This document shows positions 52,437-62,115 of a stretch of DNA of 64,000 nt, piece after piece (position 1 is the stretch's first letter; each line of letters starts with the position of its first letter). Position numbers and translations under genes: made by a program. The notes under the pieces were generated by a model. The model was not told the DNA's origin and searched no databases. It saw only the letters and a program-made list of their open reading frames with translations. This DNA is from Acetivibrio sp. MSJd-27 (lineage in GTDB: Bacteria > Bacillota > Clostridia > UMGS1840 > HGM11507): contig NZ_JAHLPV010000009.1 of the NCBI RefSeq assembly GCF_018918095.1, forward strand, positions 1 to 64,000. Reading direction: 5' to 3'.

Positions 52437-54356
52437 TTAAGCTAACTTGTGGAACATATGCCGAACCTTATCTATACGGCTATTCGGGCGGCGGGGTTGG
52501 CAAATAAATTTACCAATAGCTGGCTGGTATCCTTTTAACTCTGTCAAGCAGACTCCCTGCCCATTTGTGAAATAAGTTAAATCGTTCCTGTATTCTTGAA
52601 TACATCTAGCAGGGATTTCTCCTTTCAGAATGACCTCGTCATTCTTTATCTGAGTACTTACAATATCTGCACAATACCTTGGAGCATCATGATACGCCCG
52701 TGAGAGATATTCCTGCGGTGCATAAATTTCAAAGTGGAGATATGGCTCTAATAGTTCTGTCCCTGCTTTTTTTAAAGCCTGCTCCAATACGATAGGGGAA
52801 AGCAGCCGAAAGTCTGCGGGGGTACTTACAGGACTATAATACAATCCATATTCAAAACAGATTTTACAGTCTGTCACTTTCCATCCATACAGCCCCTGCT
52901 CGCAGCCATAAAGAACCCCCTCCATAACCGCATTTTGGAACGATTGATTTAAATATCCAAGTGAAACTCTGCTTTCATACTGCACTCCGCTTCCAATAGG
53001 GAGCGGCTCTATGGACAACCCGACAGAAGCCCAGAAAGGATTTGGCGGGACTTCTATGTGGATGGTATATTCTGCTTTTCTAAGCGGTCTTTCCAGATAA
53101 ATAACCGAAGGCTCTTTCATAGCCACGCCCACATGATATTTTTCTTCTAATAGCGAACAAATAACTTCTAACTGTACTTTTCCCAAAAAAGATAACATAA
53201 TCTCATGTGTAACAGTATCAATGTCAAAATGCAAAAGAGGGTCTGTATCAGCAATCTCTGCGAGGGCATTTAACAGGGCTTCCCTTTGCTCCGGCTTTTG
53301 CGGCTCTACCGTTGTCCGAAGTAATGGCATGGGATTATCAATCCATGTTTTGTGAGGCAGGAGTTTTTCATTTCCCAGAATGTCGTTCAGTTTCAAAGTA
53401 TCATCAGCTAAAATAACAATTTCTCCCGGACAGGCATGGTCAGCCGGGACGATTTCACCATTTGACGGAATACACATTTCTGTAATCTTTATTTTTTTCT
53501 TTTTTGACAGCAGCAGGGTATCCCGTAAATGGAGCGTCCCATGATACAGGCGTAAATAAGAAAGCCGTTTTTTCCGCTCTGTATACTCAACCTTAAAAAC
53601 ATATCCACATAATTCAGACTGAATATCGTCTGTTTCTGTAATGAAAGTTTCTGTAACCGCTTCAATCAGTTTTTCTGTTCCTAAATTGTCTTTTGCACTC
53701 CCATGATAAACAGGAAACAAAGAGCAGCATCTGGTTCTTTTGCACTTTTCATATTGTAATTCCTGTATATCCAAAGAATCCTCTGCAACATATCGTTCTA
53801 ATAGTTCATCGCTTCCGGAAATAATCATATCCCATTTGTCCAAATCAGAAATATCGGTCATGGATATTTGGGGCGACAGGGAAACCTCCTGCATGACAAT
53901 CATATCACTGGTAAGTTTGTCTTTAATGCTTTGGTAAACACGCTGTAGGTCGATTCCATTTTGGTCTATCTTATTTATAAAGATAATTGTCGGAATGTTC
54001 ATTTTCTGAAGCGCATGGAATAATATACGCGTCTGTGCCTGTACGCCGTCTTTTGCCGAAATGACTAAAACAGCTCCGTCAAGGACAGATAAAGCACGGT
54101 ATGCTTCGGTTAAAAAATCCATATGGCCTGGCGTATCTATAATGTTGACTTTTACATCCTCCCACTGAAAAGATGTCACTGCTGTCTGGATAGTGATTCC
54201 CCTTTGACGCTCCAAATTCATTGTATCTGTCCTTGTTGTGCCTTCATCTACGCTCCCTAGTTCTGCAATTGCACCACTGGTATACAATAAACTTTCCGTT
54301 AATGTTGTCTTTCCTGCGTCAACGTGAGCCAGAATGCCTAAGTTAATTATTTTCAT
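52437..54356 (-). CDS. tet(O/32/O): Mosaic ribosomal protection protein Tet(O/32/O)
   Basis: This 639-residue protein has an EF-G-like GTPase with [17 protein letters not shown] and NKID. It removes tetracycline from the ribosome. From memory, the first 75 or so residues match Tet(O) or Tet(32). Residues about 80-430 ([36 protein letters not shown]) match Tet(32). The rest ([20 protein letters not shown] onward) matches Tet(O). This is the known mosaic class; exact crossovers need alignment. It is controlled by the attenuator leader upstream. Confidence 0.92.
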   Translation of the reverse strand: MKIINLGILAHVDAGKTTLTESLLYTSGAIAELGSVDEGTTRTDTMNLERQRGITIQTAVTSFQWEDVKVNIIDTPGHMDFLTEAYRALSVLDGAVLVISAKDGVQAQTRILFHALQKMNIPTIIFINKIDQNGIDLQRVYQSIKDKLTSDMIVMQEVSLSPQISMTDISDLDKWDMIISGSDELLERYVAEDSLDIQELQYEKCKRTRCCSLFPVYHGSAKDNLGTEKLIEAVTETFITETDDIQSELCGYVFKVEYTERKKRLSYLRLYHGTLHLRDTLLLSKKKKIKITEMCIPSNGEIVPADHACPGEIVILADDTLKLNDILGNEKLLPHKTWIDNPMPLLRTTVEPQKPEQREALLNALAEIADTDPLLHFDIDTVTHEIMLSFLGKVQLEVICSLLEEKYHVGVAMKEPSVIYLERPLRKAEYTIHIEVPPNPFWASVGLSIEPLPIGSGVQYESRVSLGYLNQSFQNAVMEGVLYGCEQGLYGWKVTDCKICFEYGLYYSPVSTPADFRLLSPIVLEQALKKAGTELLEPYLHFEIYAPQEYLSRAYHDAPRYCADIVSTQIKNDEVILKGEIPARCIQEYRNDLTYFTNGQGVCLTELKGYQPAIGKFICQPRRPNSRIDKVRHMFHKLA

Positions 54357-54398
54357 GTGATTTTCCTCCTATCAACACCCAAAAAAGGGCATAAAAAT

Positions 54399-54428
54399 AC
54401 CCAGTGATAAATACTCCTATCACTGGGT
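54399..54428 (-). terminator. Attenuator of the tet operon
   Basis: Arms ACCCAGTGATA / TATCACTGGGT are followed on the minus strand by a T-rich run before the tet start. It follows the leader peptide as in the Tet(M)/Tet(O) attenuation system. Confidence 0.85.
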
Positions 54429-54454
54429 AAATAACTCCAATAGCCCCAAAACAC

Positions 54455-54472
54455 TTATATGTTTTCGGGCAT
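54455..54472 (-). CDS. Short tet leader peptide
   Basis: ATG then P-E-N-I and a stop, 5 residues, matching the MPENI part of the known tet(M) leader. Translation of this in the presence of tetracycline is thought to affect the attenuator. Confidence 0.6.
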   Translation of the reverse strand: MPENI

Positions 54473-54636
54473 ATAAAATTACATGATAAAAGTATTCTTA
54501 AACTGGGTACAAAAAACTAAGCCCCATATTAAAAGTGAAACGGGACTGCTACTTTTTGTTCCCACTATCAAATTGACAGTTTATTTAAGAATACCTTGCC
54601 GCATATTTATTAACTCCTTGTCTAATACTGAATCTA

Positions 54637-54665
54637 ATTATATTCCTTAACCCTTTATTTGTCAA
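54637..54665 (-). promoter_or_regulatory. Consensus promoter of the tet operon
   Basis: Minus strand TTGACA (54660-54665), a 17-base spacer, TATAAT (54637-54642), about 280 bases before the tet(O/32/O) start. Confidence 0.92.
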
Positions 54666-54783
54666 GCCTATATTTAAAGAACATAATAGAAAACTGTTCT
54701 GACAGATTTAGAGTATGTGATATTTTACACAATAATATCAAGCAATATGAAAGATACTAAAGTCAAGCGAAAGAAAAAATGTT

Positions 54784-55116
54784 ATGGATTATTTGAAAAC
54801 GGCAGATGAAATTGTTGATGTCTATTTTGTCACATATATAGAGTCTTGTGATAAGAATAATAATTCACATTCTACATCTTGGAGAAATAGATATATAGGT
54901 CAAGACGGTGTTATCTATATTCTTAAGAATGGAAACAGACAATTCTTTGTTTGGCATCCTGTTGACGATGATTTTAAACCAATTACTTCTTTGGGAATTA
55001 TTAGTTCCCGTGATGATTATTATATTAAAAAGAACAATCTATTAGTAACAACTCAGAATTCCATTTACAAATTCAGGCTTATCAACAAGGAGGTGAACAC
55101 TGATGATAAAACTTAA
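54784..55116 (+). CDS. Uncharacterised A+T-rich cargo protein
   Basis: The 110-residue protein is on the opposite strand to the neighbouring genes and is much richer in A+T. It is beta-rich (WRNRYIGQDGVIYILKNGNR, FFVWHPVDDDF) with no signal or membrane segment. The family is unknown. It overlaps the next gene by 14 bases, so both are one small operon. Confidence 0.55.
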   Translation: MDYLKTADEIVDVYFVTYIESCDKNNNSHSTSWRNRYIGQDGVIYILKNGNRQFFVWHPVDDDFKPITSLGIISSRDDYYIKKNNLLVTTQNSIYKFRLINKEVNTDDKT

Positions 55117-55324
55117 CAAAATGGAACAAAATGAATATAACGCTTTTATTGTTGCTGTTGTTCCTTCATTATTACCCGGCACATACCACTTTAGAGACTT
55201 TTTCACAAATAGAGTTACATCTGCAAGAATCGGTCGTAAATTCTATGAAGATGTTGTCAATGGTATATATCCGCATATTTCTCTTGTTGGGACAAAGGCT
55301 TCAGAAGGTTATATTTGTTCTTGA
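55103..55324 (+). CDS. Uncharacterised A+T-rich cargo protein
   Basis: The 73-residue protein has a good AAGGAGGTG site before 55103 and overlaps the previous gene. Its sequence (YNAFIVAVVPSLLPGTYHFR, FFTNRVTSARIGRKFYEDV) is not recognised. A plus-strand terminator follows at 55352. Confidence 0.55.
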   Translation: MIKLNKMEQNEYNAFIVAVVPSLLPGTYHFRDFFTNRVTSARIGRKFYEDVVNGIYPHISLVGTKASEGYICS

Positions 55325-55351
55325 GTAAATACCTGATTTCTCATAATGTAC

Positions 55352-55386
55352 TTGATGGCTACTCAAACGAGCAGCCATCTTTTTAA
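55352..55386 (+). terminator. Terminator of the orphan gene pair
   Basis: GATGGCT and AGCCATC arms with a T run; it slightly overlaps the stop of the CHAP-domain gene on the other strand. Confidence 0.75.
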
Positions 55387-57092
55387 TATGCCGGAATACC
55401 GTATCCGTAGATAACAGAGCTTCCGACAGGGTATGTTTTGGTTCTGCAAGTGTCGCCTGAGTTGCCCTCAACGGTATAGACTGTACCGTTTTCGCATTTC
55501 TGAACAATACCGGTGTGGTCTGTCACACCGTCGCCCTCCCAGTCAAAGAAAATGATTGTACCGGGCGAAGGCTCATACGAACCGTCTGCCCACTGTCCTC
55601 GGTCTCTGAACCATTGTACACCGTTTACACAGCCGGCATACTTTGGAATAATACCGGCGTCGATATATCCGCACTCGTTAGCACACCAAGAGACGAAGCA
55701 GGCACACCATTCTACACGGGAGTCAAATCCGTACCAAGACCAGTAAGGCTGACCGCCTACATTACCCACCTGTGACAAGGCAACCGTTACGATTTGGTCG
55801 TCGCTGTATCCGATACCGTAAAGCACCTGAGACCATAGTTGATTGTTTTCGTCCTTTAGCAGCTCGGCAAGATACTCTTTCTGCTCCTGATTAAATCCGT
55901 ACATAGCCGCCATTTCATCAACGGTCTTGTGCGATACCGTGATATACAGGAAAGTTTCTGTTACTGTGGTTTCGGTCTGTACGATGTTGCCGTGTCCGTC
56001 GTCGCTTTCTTCGATTTCGGTATGGGTTTTCGTTTCCGTTCGGGAAGAAATATCGTTCATTTCCCAAAAAATATCCGACAGTAGCTGCTTCTTGGTTTCA
56101 TCAACCGTAGCAACCTCCATCGGATTGTCGGGGTCGGTATTCACTTTAACAGAATAGACCGCAAGAACATCTTTCCAAACAGCTCTGCTTCCGCTCATTT
56201 CAAGCACATCATAGCTTACAGAGTTCTTTTCCTGTTCCAATCGGTCATCATATTCCTGATTGATTTCCTGAACGACTGTCTGCATTGACATTCCCGTGCC
56301 GGAATCCTCTCCCGAAAAGAAGATACCGAACACAGAACCTGCAATCAAGGCTACAAGACATAGCACAATAATTACTACCACCGCAACCCAACCGCCGGCA
56401 GCGATAGCGGCAATAAGACCTTTTACCGCCGCTATGATTGCTTTTACTGCGGCAATGGTGGCTTTGGCTGCGGCTTTAATCGTAGCGGCTGTTGCTTTGG
56501 CTGTGGCTTTTGCCGCCTGTGCCGCTTTCTGCGAAGCCTTAACTGTCGCCTGAGCTGTTTTCTGTGCCGCTTTTGCCGCTTGCTGACTGGTTTTTATCGC
56601 AGTCTTTGCAGTCTGCTCAGCCGTCTTAACCGATTTCTGTGCGGTCTTTGTTGCTTCTTTTCCGGCAAACTTAATGGTTTTCTTTCCGGAGGAAGTGGCA
56701 GACTGCTTTATGGTCTTTTCCGCCTTATCGACAGTCTTAATCGCAGAGCTTGTGTTTTGCGAAGCCTGTTTTCTCAAAGACTGCTCGGCTCGCTGCTGCT
56801 TGAAACGCTGAATACCGTCCTTTGCGGTGCGGATATTCTCTTTTGTGGTTTCAAGTCCCTTTCGTCCCGCCTTGTCAAACGCATAGGCACCATCGTGAAA
56901 CACCTCGTCAATACCGCTTTCCAGTTTATCGGAAGCGTATTCCTCGGCAGAACTGCTGTTGGCATTTACCGACCGCTCCGCCTTTTCTTTTGTTGCGATA
57001 TACGCCTGCTTCATTCGTTGGGTTGCGACGGCAGCCTTATCTATTGTTCGTATCGTACCTTTTGCATTGTCTTTCGTTTTAATATCAGCCAT
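55383..57092 (-). CDS. ICE-encoded CHAP-domain cell-wall hydrolase
   Basis: The 569-residue protein has a K/A/Q/T-rich N-terminal region (about 1-205), a membrane helix ([18 protein letters not shown]), a helical region, then a C-terminal CHAP domain with [17 protein letters not shown] and [20 protein letters not shown], giving the Cys/His/Glu-Asn triad. It likely opens the peptidoglycan for the T4SS, like VirB1-type hydrolases. It heads the far end of the conjugation operon, after sortase B. Confidence 0.88.
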   Translation of the reverse strand: MADIKTKDNAKGTIRTIDKAAVATQRMKQAYIATKEKAERSVNANSSSAEEYASDKLESGIDEVFHDGAYAFDKAGRKGLETTKENIRTAKDGIQRFKQQRAEQSLRKQASQNTSSAIKTVDKAEKTIKQSATSSGKKTIKFAGKEATKTAQKSVKTAEQTAKTAIKTSQQAAKAAQKTAQATVKASQKAAQAAKATAKATAATIKAAAKATIAAVKAIIAAVKGLIAAIAAGGWVAVVVIIVLCLVALIAGSVFGIFFSGEDSGTGMSMQTVVQEINQEYDDRLEQEKNSVSYDVLEMSGSRAVWKDVLAVYSVKVNTDPDNPMEVATVDETKKQLLSDIFWEMNDISSRTETKTHTEIEESDDGHGNIVQTETTVTETFLYITVSHKTVDEMAAMYGFNQEQKEYLAELLKDENNQLWSQVLYGIGYSDDQIVTVALSQVGNVGGQPYWSWYGFDSRVEWCACFVSWCANECGYIDAGIIPKYAGCVNGVQWFRDRGQWADGSYEPSPGTIIFFDWEGDGVTDHTGIVQKCENGTVYTVEGNSGDTCRTKTYPVGSSVIYGYGIPAY

Positions 57093-57132
57093 ACAATCCC
57101 TCCTTCCTATGCAGGCTGAACTACCTGTTGTA

Positions 57133-57903
57133 TTATTCGTTTATTAGCTTCGCCACTACAACAAGTCTGCCGTTTGTCCGGGAATACTCACAGGTGGAAA
57201 GGGTCAGGAGCTTGTCGCCGTATTCGGCGGTTATGCCGGTTTCGTAAAGCGACAGTTTCTTGCACTTCTCAACATAGGCAGTGAAATCCTCGGCGGTGTC
57301 CGCATTGACGAACTGATAATATTTGAAGCTGTCGGGACTATCCGTATATACTACGGTTTTGAACACGGCAATTACTTCATAGGTCTGTCTATCGGTCAGC
57401 GTATCAAAGGATACTGTTTTGTGCTTTTCCCAAAAGCTCTTGTCCTTGAATTTCATAAGACCGGCGAACATAGAGCCGTCGTTCATATGATGACCGTAGA
57501 TAATGATATTGTCGCTTGGCAGTTCCATATCGCAGTTTTCCTGAACATAAGGACAGCCGTAGTCGGTGTATGCCTTATCAAAGCCGTGCTTCAGATAGAA
57601 GTTCGGGTTGTCCTTTGACTGCATAACGGGATAATTGATTTTTGTGTCCTCAACCTTAATCCAGCCGACCATATCGTTATTTTGCAGATAAAGCTCCTGA
57701 TACTCCGGGATAAAGGTCTTTTCTTCGGAGTAGTTCATCAGCTCTGTGGTTTCTTCAGGCTCGGTCTCCACAACCTCAATCAGATTGTCGTACATCTCAG
57801 CCTGCTTTGCAGAGTCGCAATAGTGCTTGATGAGAAAACCTGAACTGACGGCAAATACAATGCTGAAAGCACAGATTATGGCAATATAGATTTTGTTTTT
57901 CAT
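57133..57903 (-). CDS. srtB: Class B sortase
   Basis: The 256-residue protein has an N-terminal membrane anchor (IYIAIICAFSIVFAVSSGFL), NYPVMQSKDNPNFYL, His in YGHHMNDGSMF, the catalytic cysteine in LTLSTCEYSRTNGR and the arginine two residues later in this segment. Sortase B in Tn1549-type ICEs probably anchors conjugation surface proteins. No sorting-signal substrate is seen in the window. Confidence 0.93.
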   Translation of the reverse strand: MKNKIYIAIICAFSIVFAVSSGFLIKHYCDSAKQAEMYDNLIEVVETEPEETTELMNYSEEKTFIPEYQELYLQNNDMVGWIKVEDTKINYPVMQSKDNPNFYLKHGFDKAYTDYGCPYVQENCDMELPSDNIIIYGHHMNDGSMFAGLMKFKDKSFWEKHKTVSFDTLTDRQTYEVIAVFKTVVYTDSPDSFKYYQFVNADTAEDFTAYVEKCKKLSLYETGITAEYGDKLLTLSTCEYSRTNGRLVVVAKLINE

Positions 57904-57940
57904 AGGTGTTTCCTTTCTCATTTACAGAATAGGGCAAGGG

Positions 57941-60274
57941 TTATGCACCCTCGCCCGGTTTGGTTGTCATCAGCTTATACAGCTTCGTATTCTTCGGGAA
58001 CTTATTTGCAAACGGCACAAGCGAACTGCCGACCTTAATCAATCCGTGTCCTGCGTCAACATTCGTGATATACGAAAGCTGGAGGTCAGAAATGTTAAGG
58101 AGCTTTGCAAGCTCAATTCTGTCGGTTGACGCCTGATTGAGCATAATCAAAAACTCGCTGTTTGCAAGCATAGTTCTCGCTGTATGGCTCTGCAAAAGGT
58201 CGTCCACATTCTGTGTAATGCCGGTGGCATAAGCGCCGTACTTTCTTACACGCTTCCAAAGCGTAAACAGGAAGTTTGCAGAATACTCGTGCTGGAACAG
58301 GAGGTAGATTTCATCAATGAAGATAAAGGTCTGCTTACCTTTAGCACGGTTCTGTGTAATACGGTTCAGAATAGAGTCGAGGACGACAAGCATACCGATA
58401 GGCATAAGCTGCTTGCCGAGGTCAAGAATGTCATAACAGATAAGTCGGTTATCCGTATCAACATTGGTTGGCTTTGCAAAGGTATTCAAAGAACCGTGAG
58501 TAAACAGCTCGATAGCAAGGGCGATTTCCTTTGCTTCCGGCTCGTCCTGTTTCAAAAGCTCCGCACGAAAATCCTGCAAGGTAGGAACAGTACCGGTATA
58601 TCCTCTCTGCTGATAGTCTCGGTAAACACTTGCCGTACAACGGTCGATGATAGATTTCTGCTTTGCTCCGAGGTTTGTACCGCCGATAAGCTGTTCGCAA
58701 AGGGACATAATGAACTCGGATTTCAGGATAACCGGGTTTGCTCCGTCGCCGTATTCCTTGTTCATATCCATCGCATTGATATGGCTCGGAGAAGTAGCGG
58801 AAATATTGATTATTTCGCCGCCGAGAGCTTTTACAAGCTGCGAATACTCTCGCTCAGGGTCTATGATAATAACATCTGCATTGGAGGAAAGAATGATATT
58901 TTCAATTTCACCCTTTGCCGCAAAGGATTTTCCGCCGCCGGATACGCCGAGAATAAAAGAGTTGCCGTTGAGTAGCTGTCTGCGGTCGGCAATAATCATA
59001 TTTTTACTGATGACATTCTGACCGTAGTAAATGCCGTTTTCGTGGTAAATGTCCTGAACCCTGAAGGGAATAAAGACCGCAAGGCTTTCTGTGGTAAGGG
59101 TTCTGAATGCGTCAATCTTGCGTGTTCCAAAGGGCATAGCCGTATTCAGTCCGTCCATCTGCTGATACTTGAGAACGGCAAACTGGCACAAATGCTTTCT
59201 TGCCGTAGTAAGCAGAGCTTCGGTGTCGTTATCAAGCTGTTCTTTGGAGTCCGCAGTATGAACCATAGTGAGTACAGCGAACATCATTCGCTGATCACGA
59301 GTGGTAAGGTCATCAAGGAACTCCTTCATTTCCTTTTTCTGCTGTTCCATATCATACGGAACGGTAGCGGAAAAGTTATTGTTCTGATTCTGCTTTCTCT
59401 GCCAGTTGGTTATATTCGTCTCAACCCCAAGCAGTCTGCTCTCTGCTTCTCGCACCGCTTCATCGGTAGGAACAGGTACGATGTCAATGGACATCATCAG
59501 GTTGCGGTTCAGGTCGGTAAGCTCGGCTACCATACTGTCCTTGATATAGGAAGCGTACTCACGAAGAAAAAGGACTCTCCCGTAACGGTTTCCCATTTTG
59601 AAGTAGTCCTTTTCAAATTCCATTGTATCGGGGCAAACATAATCCTTGAAATCGTGTCCCTTCTTTCTCGTTTCCTTAATATTGAAGTGGTAGGCGGTTT
59701 CCTCCCCGACACGGAAGAAATCGTGGACAATTCTCAGTCTCTCATCGGTTTCAAGCTCCACACATTTGCTTCCGAGTCTTGCAAAGTGGGCAATCAGGTC
59801 AGCACCGACACGGGCAAAATAGGTTCGTGCGTCCTCCACGCTCTTTTTATTGATGGAGATAGTAACATATTTATCCTGAACGATGGCATTTGCCCCGGTT
59901 GCCTTGTCGAGAAGCATTTTGTTATATTCCTCTCGGTAAACATCAAGCTCATCGCCGGTTTCGGGGATAAGAATGGTTTTCTCAAAGTCAAGACGGTTAA
60001 GCCGTCTGTTGTTGATAGTCAGCTTTGTAGTAGCTCCGCTGTCAAGAGAGTTGAGAAGCTCGGAGTATTCAAGGAACATTGCTTCCTTATCCTCACGGCT
60101 CGCTACGGCATAGTTAATATCCGTGAACTTGAAGCTTTTGGAATACTTGTCCTTGCCTACACGGAAAATGCCGTCATCATAAATAGCGGTAATGGGAATA
60201 CAATCCTGTACGCCCTTTGGTACTACGAACTTTTCTTTGTCCTGCTTTAACAGGTTTGTAAGAGTTTTAATCAT
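57941..60274 (-). CDS. VirB4-like conjugation ATPase
   Basis: The 777-residue product is a T4SS ATPase with Walker A GVSGGGKSFAAK (about residue 445), Walker B in TFIFIDEIYLLF and an N-terminal VirB4-type region. It powers pilus/channel assembly and transfer. It overlaps the PrgI gene by 8 bases. Confidence 0.95.
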   Translation of the reverse strand: MIKTLTNLLKQDKEKFVVPKGVQDCIPITAIYDDGIFRVGKDKYSKSFKFTDINYAVASREDKEAMFLEYSELLNSLDSGATTKLTINNRRLNRLDFEKTILIPETGDELDVYREEYNKMLLDKATGANAIVQDKYVTISINKKSVEDARTYFARVGADLIAHFARLGSKCVELETDERLRIVHDFFRVGEETAYHFNIKETRKKGHDFKDYVCPDTMEFEKDYFKMGNRYGRVLFLREYASYIKDSMVAELTDLNRNLMMSIDIVPVPTDEAVREAESRLLGVETNITNWQRKQNQNNNFSATVPYDMEQQKKEMKEFLDDLTTRDQRMMFAVLTMVHTADSKEQLDNDTEALLTTARKHLCQFAVLKYQQMDGLNTAMPFGTRKIDAFRTLTTESLAVFIPFRVQDIYHENGIYYGQNVISKNMIIADRRQLLNGNSFILGVSGGGKSFAAKGEIENIILSSNADVIIIDPEREYSQLVKALGGEIINISATSPSHINAMDMNKEYGDGANPVILKSEFIMSLCEQLIGGTNLGAKQKSIIDRCTASVYRDYQQRGYTGTVPTLQDFRAELLKQDEPEAKEIALAIELFTHGSLNTFAKPTNVDTDNRLICYDILDLGKQLMPIGMLVVLDSILNRITQNRAKGKQTFIFIDEIYLLFQHEYSANFLFTLWKRVRKYGAYATGITQNVDDLLQSHTARTMLANSEFLIMLNQASTDRIELAKLLNISDLQLSYITNVDAGHGLIKVGSSLVPFANKFPKNTKLYKLMTTKPGEGA

Positions 60275-60632
60275 TGTTCTTATAAGCCTCCTTCTGTTTT
60301 TGTTCGATTGTCGGTTTCATCAATTCGTAATAGGTGTTGGTGGAATGAAAGACCAGCTTTTTCGGCATAAGGAACTCGGACTTTATCCACGCCCATATAA
60401 ATTTCTCAGCCGTCATTCCGTTGTATTTCACAAAGCCGAGAGCCGCAAAAGGGGCAGCTCCCAAAATGCACACCCACGATACAGTTTCTGTTCCGAGGTA
60501 CGGTTTTAGGAGGAAGTAAAGTCCTACCGCTACCGCACAGGCGAGGACAGAAAAAATGAACTGTCTGAGCGACAGTCCAAAAAACATTGACTCTGTGTAA
60601 TTTCGTATCTCTCGGTTAATTTTGACTTCCAT
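60267..60632 (-). CDS. PrgI-family T4SS membrane protein
   Basis: The 121-residue protein has MEVKINREIRNYTESMFFGL followed by two membrane helices, typical of the PrgI/VirB3-like partner of VirB4. The ATG at 60632 overlaps the upstream Cys-rich gene's stop. Confidence 0.88.
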   Translation of the reverse strand: MEVKINREIRNYTESMFFGLSLRQFIFSVLACAVAVGLYFLLKPYLGTETVSWVCILGAAPFAALGFVKYNGMTAEKFIWAWIKSEFLMPKKLVFHSTNTYYELMKPTIEQKQKEAYKNND

Positions 60633-60817
60633 CAAAAGCTCCTTTCTCTGCGATATGCTTGTTTTGCGTGACGGATTTCATCAGAGCAGACGCAGGTGTC
60701 CGCAAGGCAAATCACATTGCCGTTTTTCTTTCCTCCGTAATACACACAATATTTGCAGTCGCAGTCGGCAGGCGTATAGCCCTGCCATCTATCGTTATTA
60801 TTCTTGTTTTTCTTCAT
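60632..60817 (-). CDS. Small cysteine-rich ICE protein
   Basis: The 61-residue protein has CDCKYCVYYGGKK and CLADTCVC, probably metal binding. It is located between VirB6-like and PrgI genes and ends in a TGATG overlap. Such small proteins are common at this position in gut Tn1549-like elements; role unknown. Confidence 0.75.
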   Translation of the reverse strand: MKKNKNNNDRWQGYTPADCDCKYCVYYGGKKNGNVICLADTCVCSDEIRHAKQAYRRERSF

Positions 60818-60831
60818 CAGAGAACCTCCCG

Positions 60832-61668
60832 TTATAAGCCCATCATTTCACGGATAATTCGGTCGCTCATCTTAACCGCACCGACAAGCACAAGCATATT
60901 GAATACCAGTTCGCCGATATATGCCCATACCTGAGTAACGGCTGCTGCGTCAGGGTTCACTACCGGCGGCGTAGAAGCAAATAGGGAGAAGATGATACAA
61001 GCAAGTACAATTACTGCTCCCTCAAGCAAAACGGCACAGTAGCTCTTTATAAAGCTCTTACCCACATTCTGCGACGGTTCTCCGGCAAATGTGGAAAGCG
61101 GTATCGGAGCGAGAGCAGTGTACATATACAGCTTGAAAAATCGTCCGTACACCGTCATTATCATAATGAACGACAAGACCGTGATAAACAGTCCGCCGAT
61201 AAGAGTAACCGCCCACAATGGGATACTTTCAAAAAATCCGCAGCTTTCAATGGTTGTTACCATTTCAGCAGGTAAAGTTGTTTGATTGGGCGTACCGAAT
61301 CCCGCAGATGTCATAATGGTTGAAATCGTACCTTGTACGATGTCGAACAGGGCAAGCATAAGCTCCAGCCCGTAGGTAATCACACCTTTGGCAATGGCAA
61401 AGCGGATAAACAGCTTTAATGCGTGTTCCGGTTTCTTTACATCGGTAAAACTTCCGCAGGTGCGAACCACACCGACAACAAAAAACAGAACAAGCAGGGC
61501 AAGACCGATAGCCTGAACTGCTCCGTTGATATTCACCATTACCGACCAAATACTGCCGCCTTTGAACTGTTGCGGCGAAGTGGTTAGCAACTGCCATATT
61601 TCCGAAAGCTTGCTGTTCCAAGTTTCAAGGGCATTTTCGAGGTTCTGAACTACCCAGTTATCACTCAT
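60832..61668 (-). CDS. VirB6/TrbL-like polytopic membrane protein
   Basis: The 278-residue protein has about six membrane helices (GLALLVLFFVVGVVRTC, VTLIGGLFITVLSFIMIMTV, VLLEGAVIVLACIIFSLFAS) and LYMYTALAPIPLSTFAGEPS, typical of the VirB6-like component of Firmicutes T4SSs. It forms the inner-membrane channel. Strong AAAGGAGG site before 61668. Confidence 0.88.
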   Translation of the reverse strand: MSDNWVVQNLENALETWNSKLSEIWQLLTTSPQQFKGGSIWSVMVNINGAVQAIGLALLVLFFVVGVVRTCGSFTDVKKPEHALKLFIRFAIAKGVITYGLELMLALFDIVQGTISTIMTSAGFGTPNQTTLPAEMVTTIESCGFFESIPLWAVTLIGGLFITVLSFIMIMTVYGRFFKLYMYTALAPIPLSTFAGEPSQNVGKSFIKSYCAVLLEGAVIVLACIIFSLFASTPPVVNPDAAAVTQVWAYIGELVFNMLVLVGAVKMSDRIIREMMGL

Positions 61669-61692
61669 CTGTTTGCACCTCCTTTAAGATTA

Positions 61693-61722
61693 GGGGCATA
61701 CCTGAAATGCCAGGTATGCCCC
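61693..61722. repeat. Perfect 12-bp-stem hairpin between Maff2 and VirB6 genes
   Basis: GGGGCATACCTG/CAGGTATGCCCC with a 6-base loop and no T run. It may stabilise the upstream Maff2 mRNA or mark processing. Confidence 0.7.
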
Positions 61723-61741
61723 GTTTGATAACTGTGTTCTC

Positions 61742-62101
61742 TTAACCGGTAATAAGGGTAAGGATTTCCTTTGCAAAGGTAATGATGATACCGCCTGCAA
61801 GAGTCAGGAAACCGTTGGCTCTCTGAGACGGGTCGTGAGACTTCAAAGAGAGACCGACCTGAACGATACCGAAGCCAAGCAGGATAAGACCGATGGCACG
61901 GATAAGACCGAAGATGAAATCGGACAGATTGTTGACTACGGTAATCGGGTCGCTGGCGGCAAAAGCGGTAACGCTCATACCGCAAACAAGAGTTGCTGCT
62001 GCGATTACGGCGCAGTAAGCACGGAAGCCTTTCTGAACCTTTCCGGTCATAGGCAGCTTCTGAGTAGTTTTCTTTTCGTTGTTCTTCTTAAAAATGTTCA
62101 T
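61742..62101 (-). CDS. Maff2-family T4SS membrane protein
   Basis: The 119-residue protein has a signal-like segment (FRAYCAVIAAATLVCGMSVT, cut near AFA) and a second hydrophobic part (FGLIRAIGLILLGFGIVQVG), the pattern of Maff2/VirB2-pilin-like proteins. It is the probable pilin-like T4SS subunit between VirD4 and VirB6. Confidence 0.88.
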   Translation of the reverse strand: MNIFKKNNEKKTTQKLPMTGKVQKGFRAYCAVIAAATLVCGMSVTAFAASDPITVVNNLSDFIFGLIRAIGLILLGFGIVQVGLSLKSHDPSQRANGFLTLAGGIIITFAKEILTLITG

Positions 62102-62115
62102 TGTGTTTTCCTCCG

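Noticed and set aside
58184-58975. 263-codon open frame on the plus strand
   Set aside because: It is also antisense to VirB4, without a ribosome-binding site.
59042-60250. 402-codon open frame on the plus strand
   Set aside because: It is antisense to the VirB4 gene and explained by its codon pattern; no domain or ribosome-binding site.
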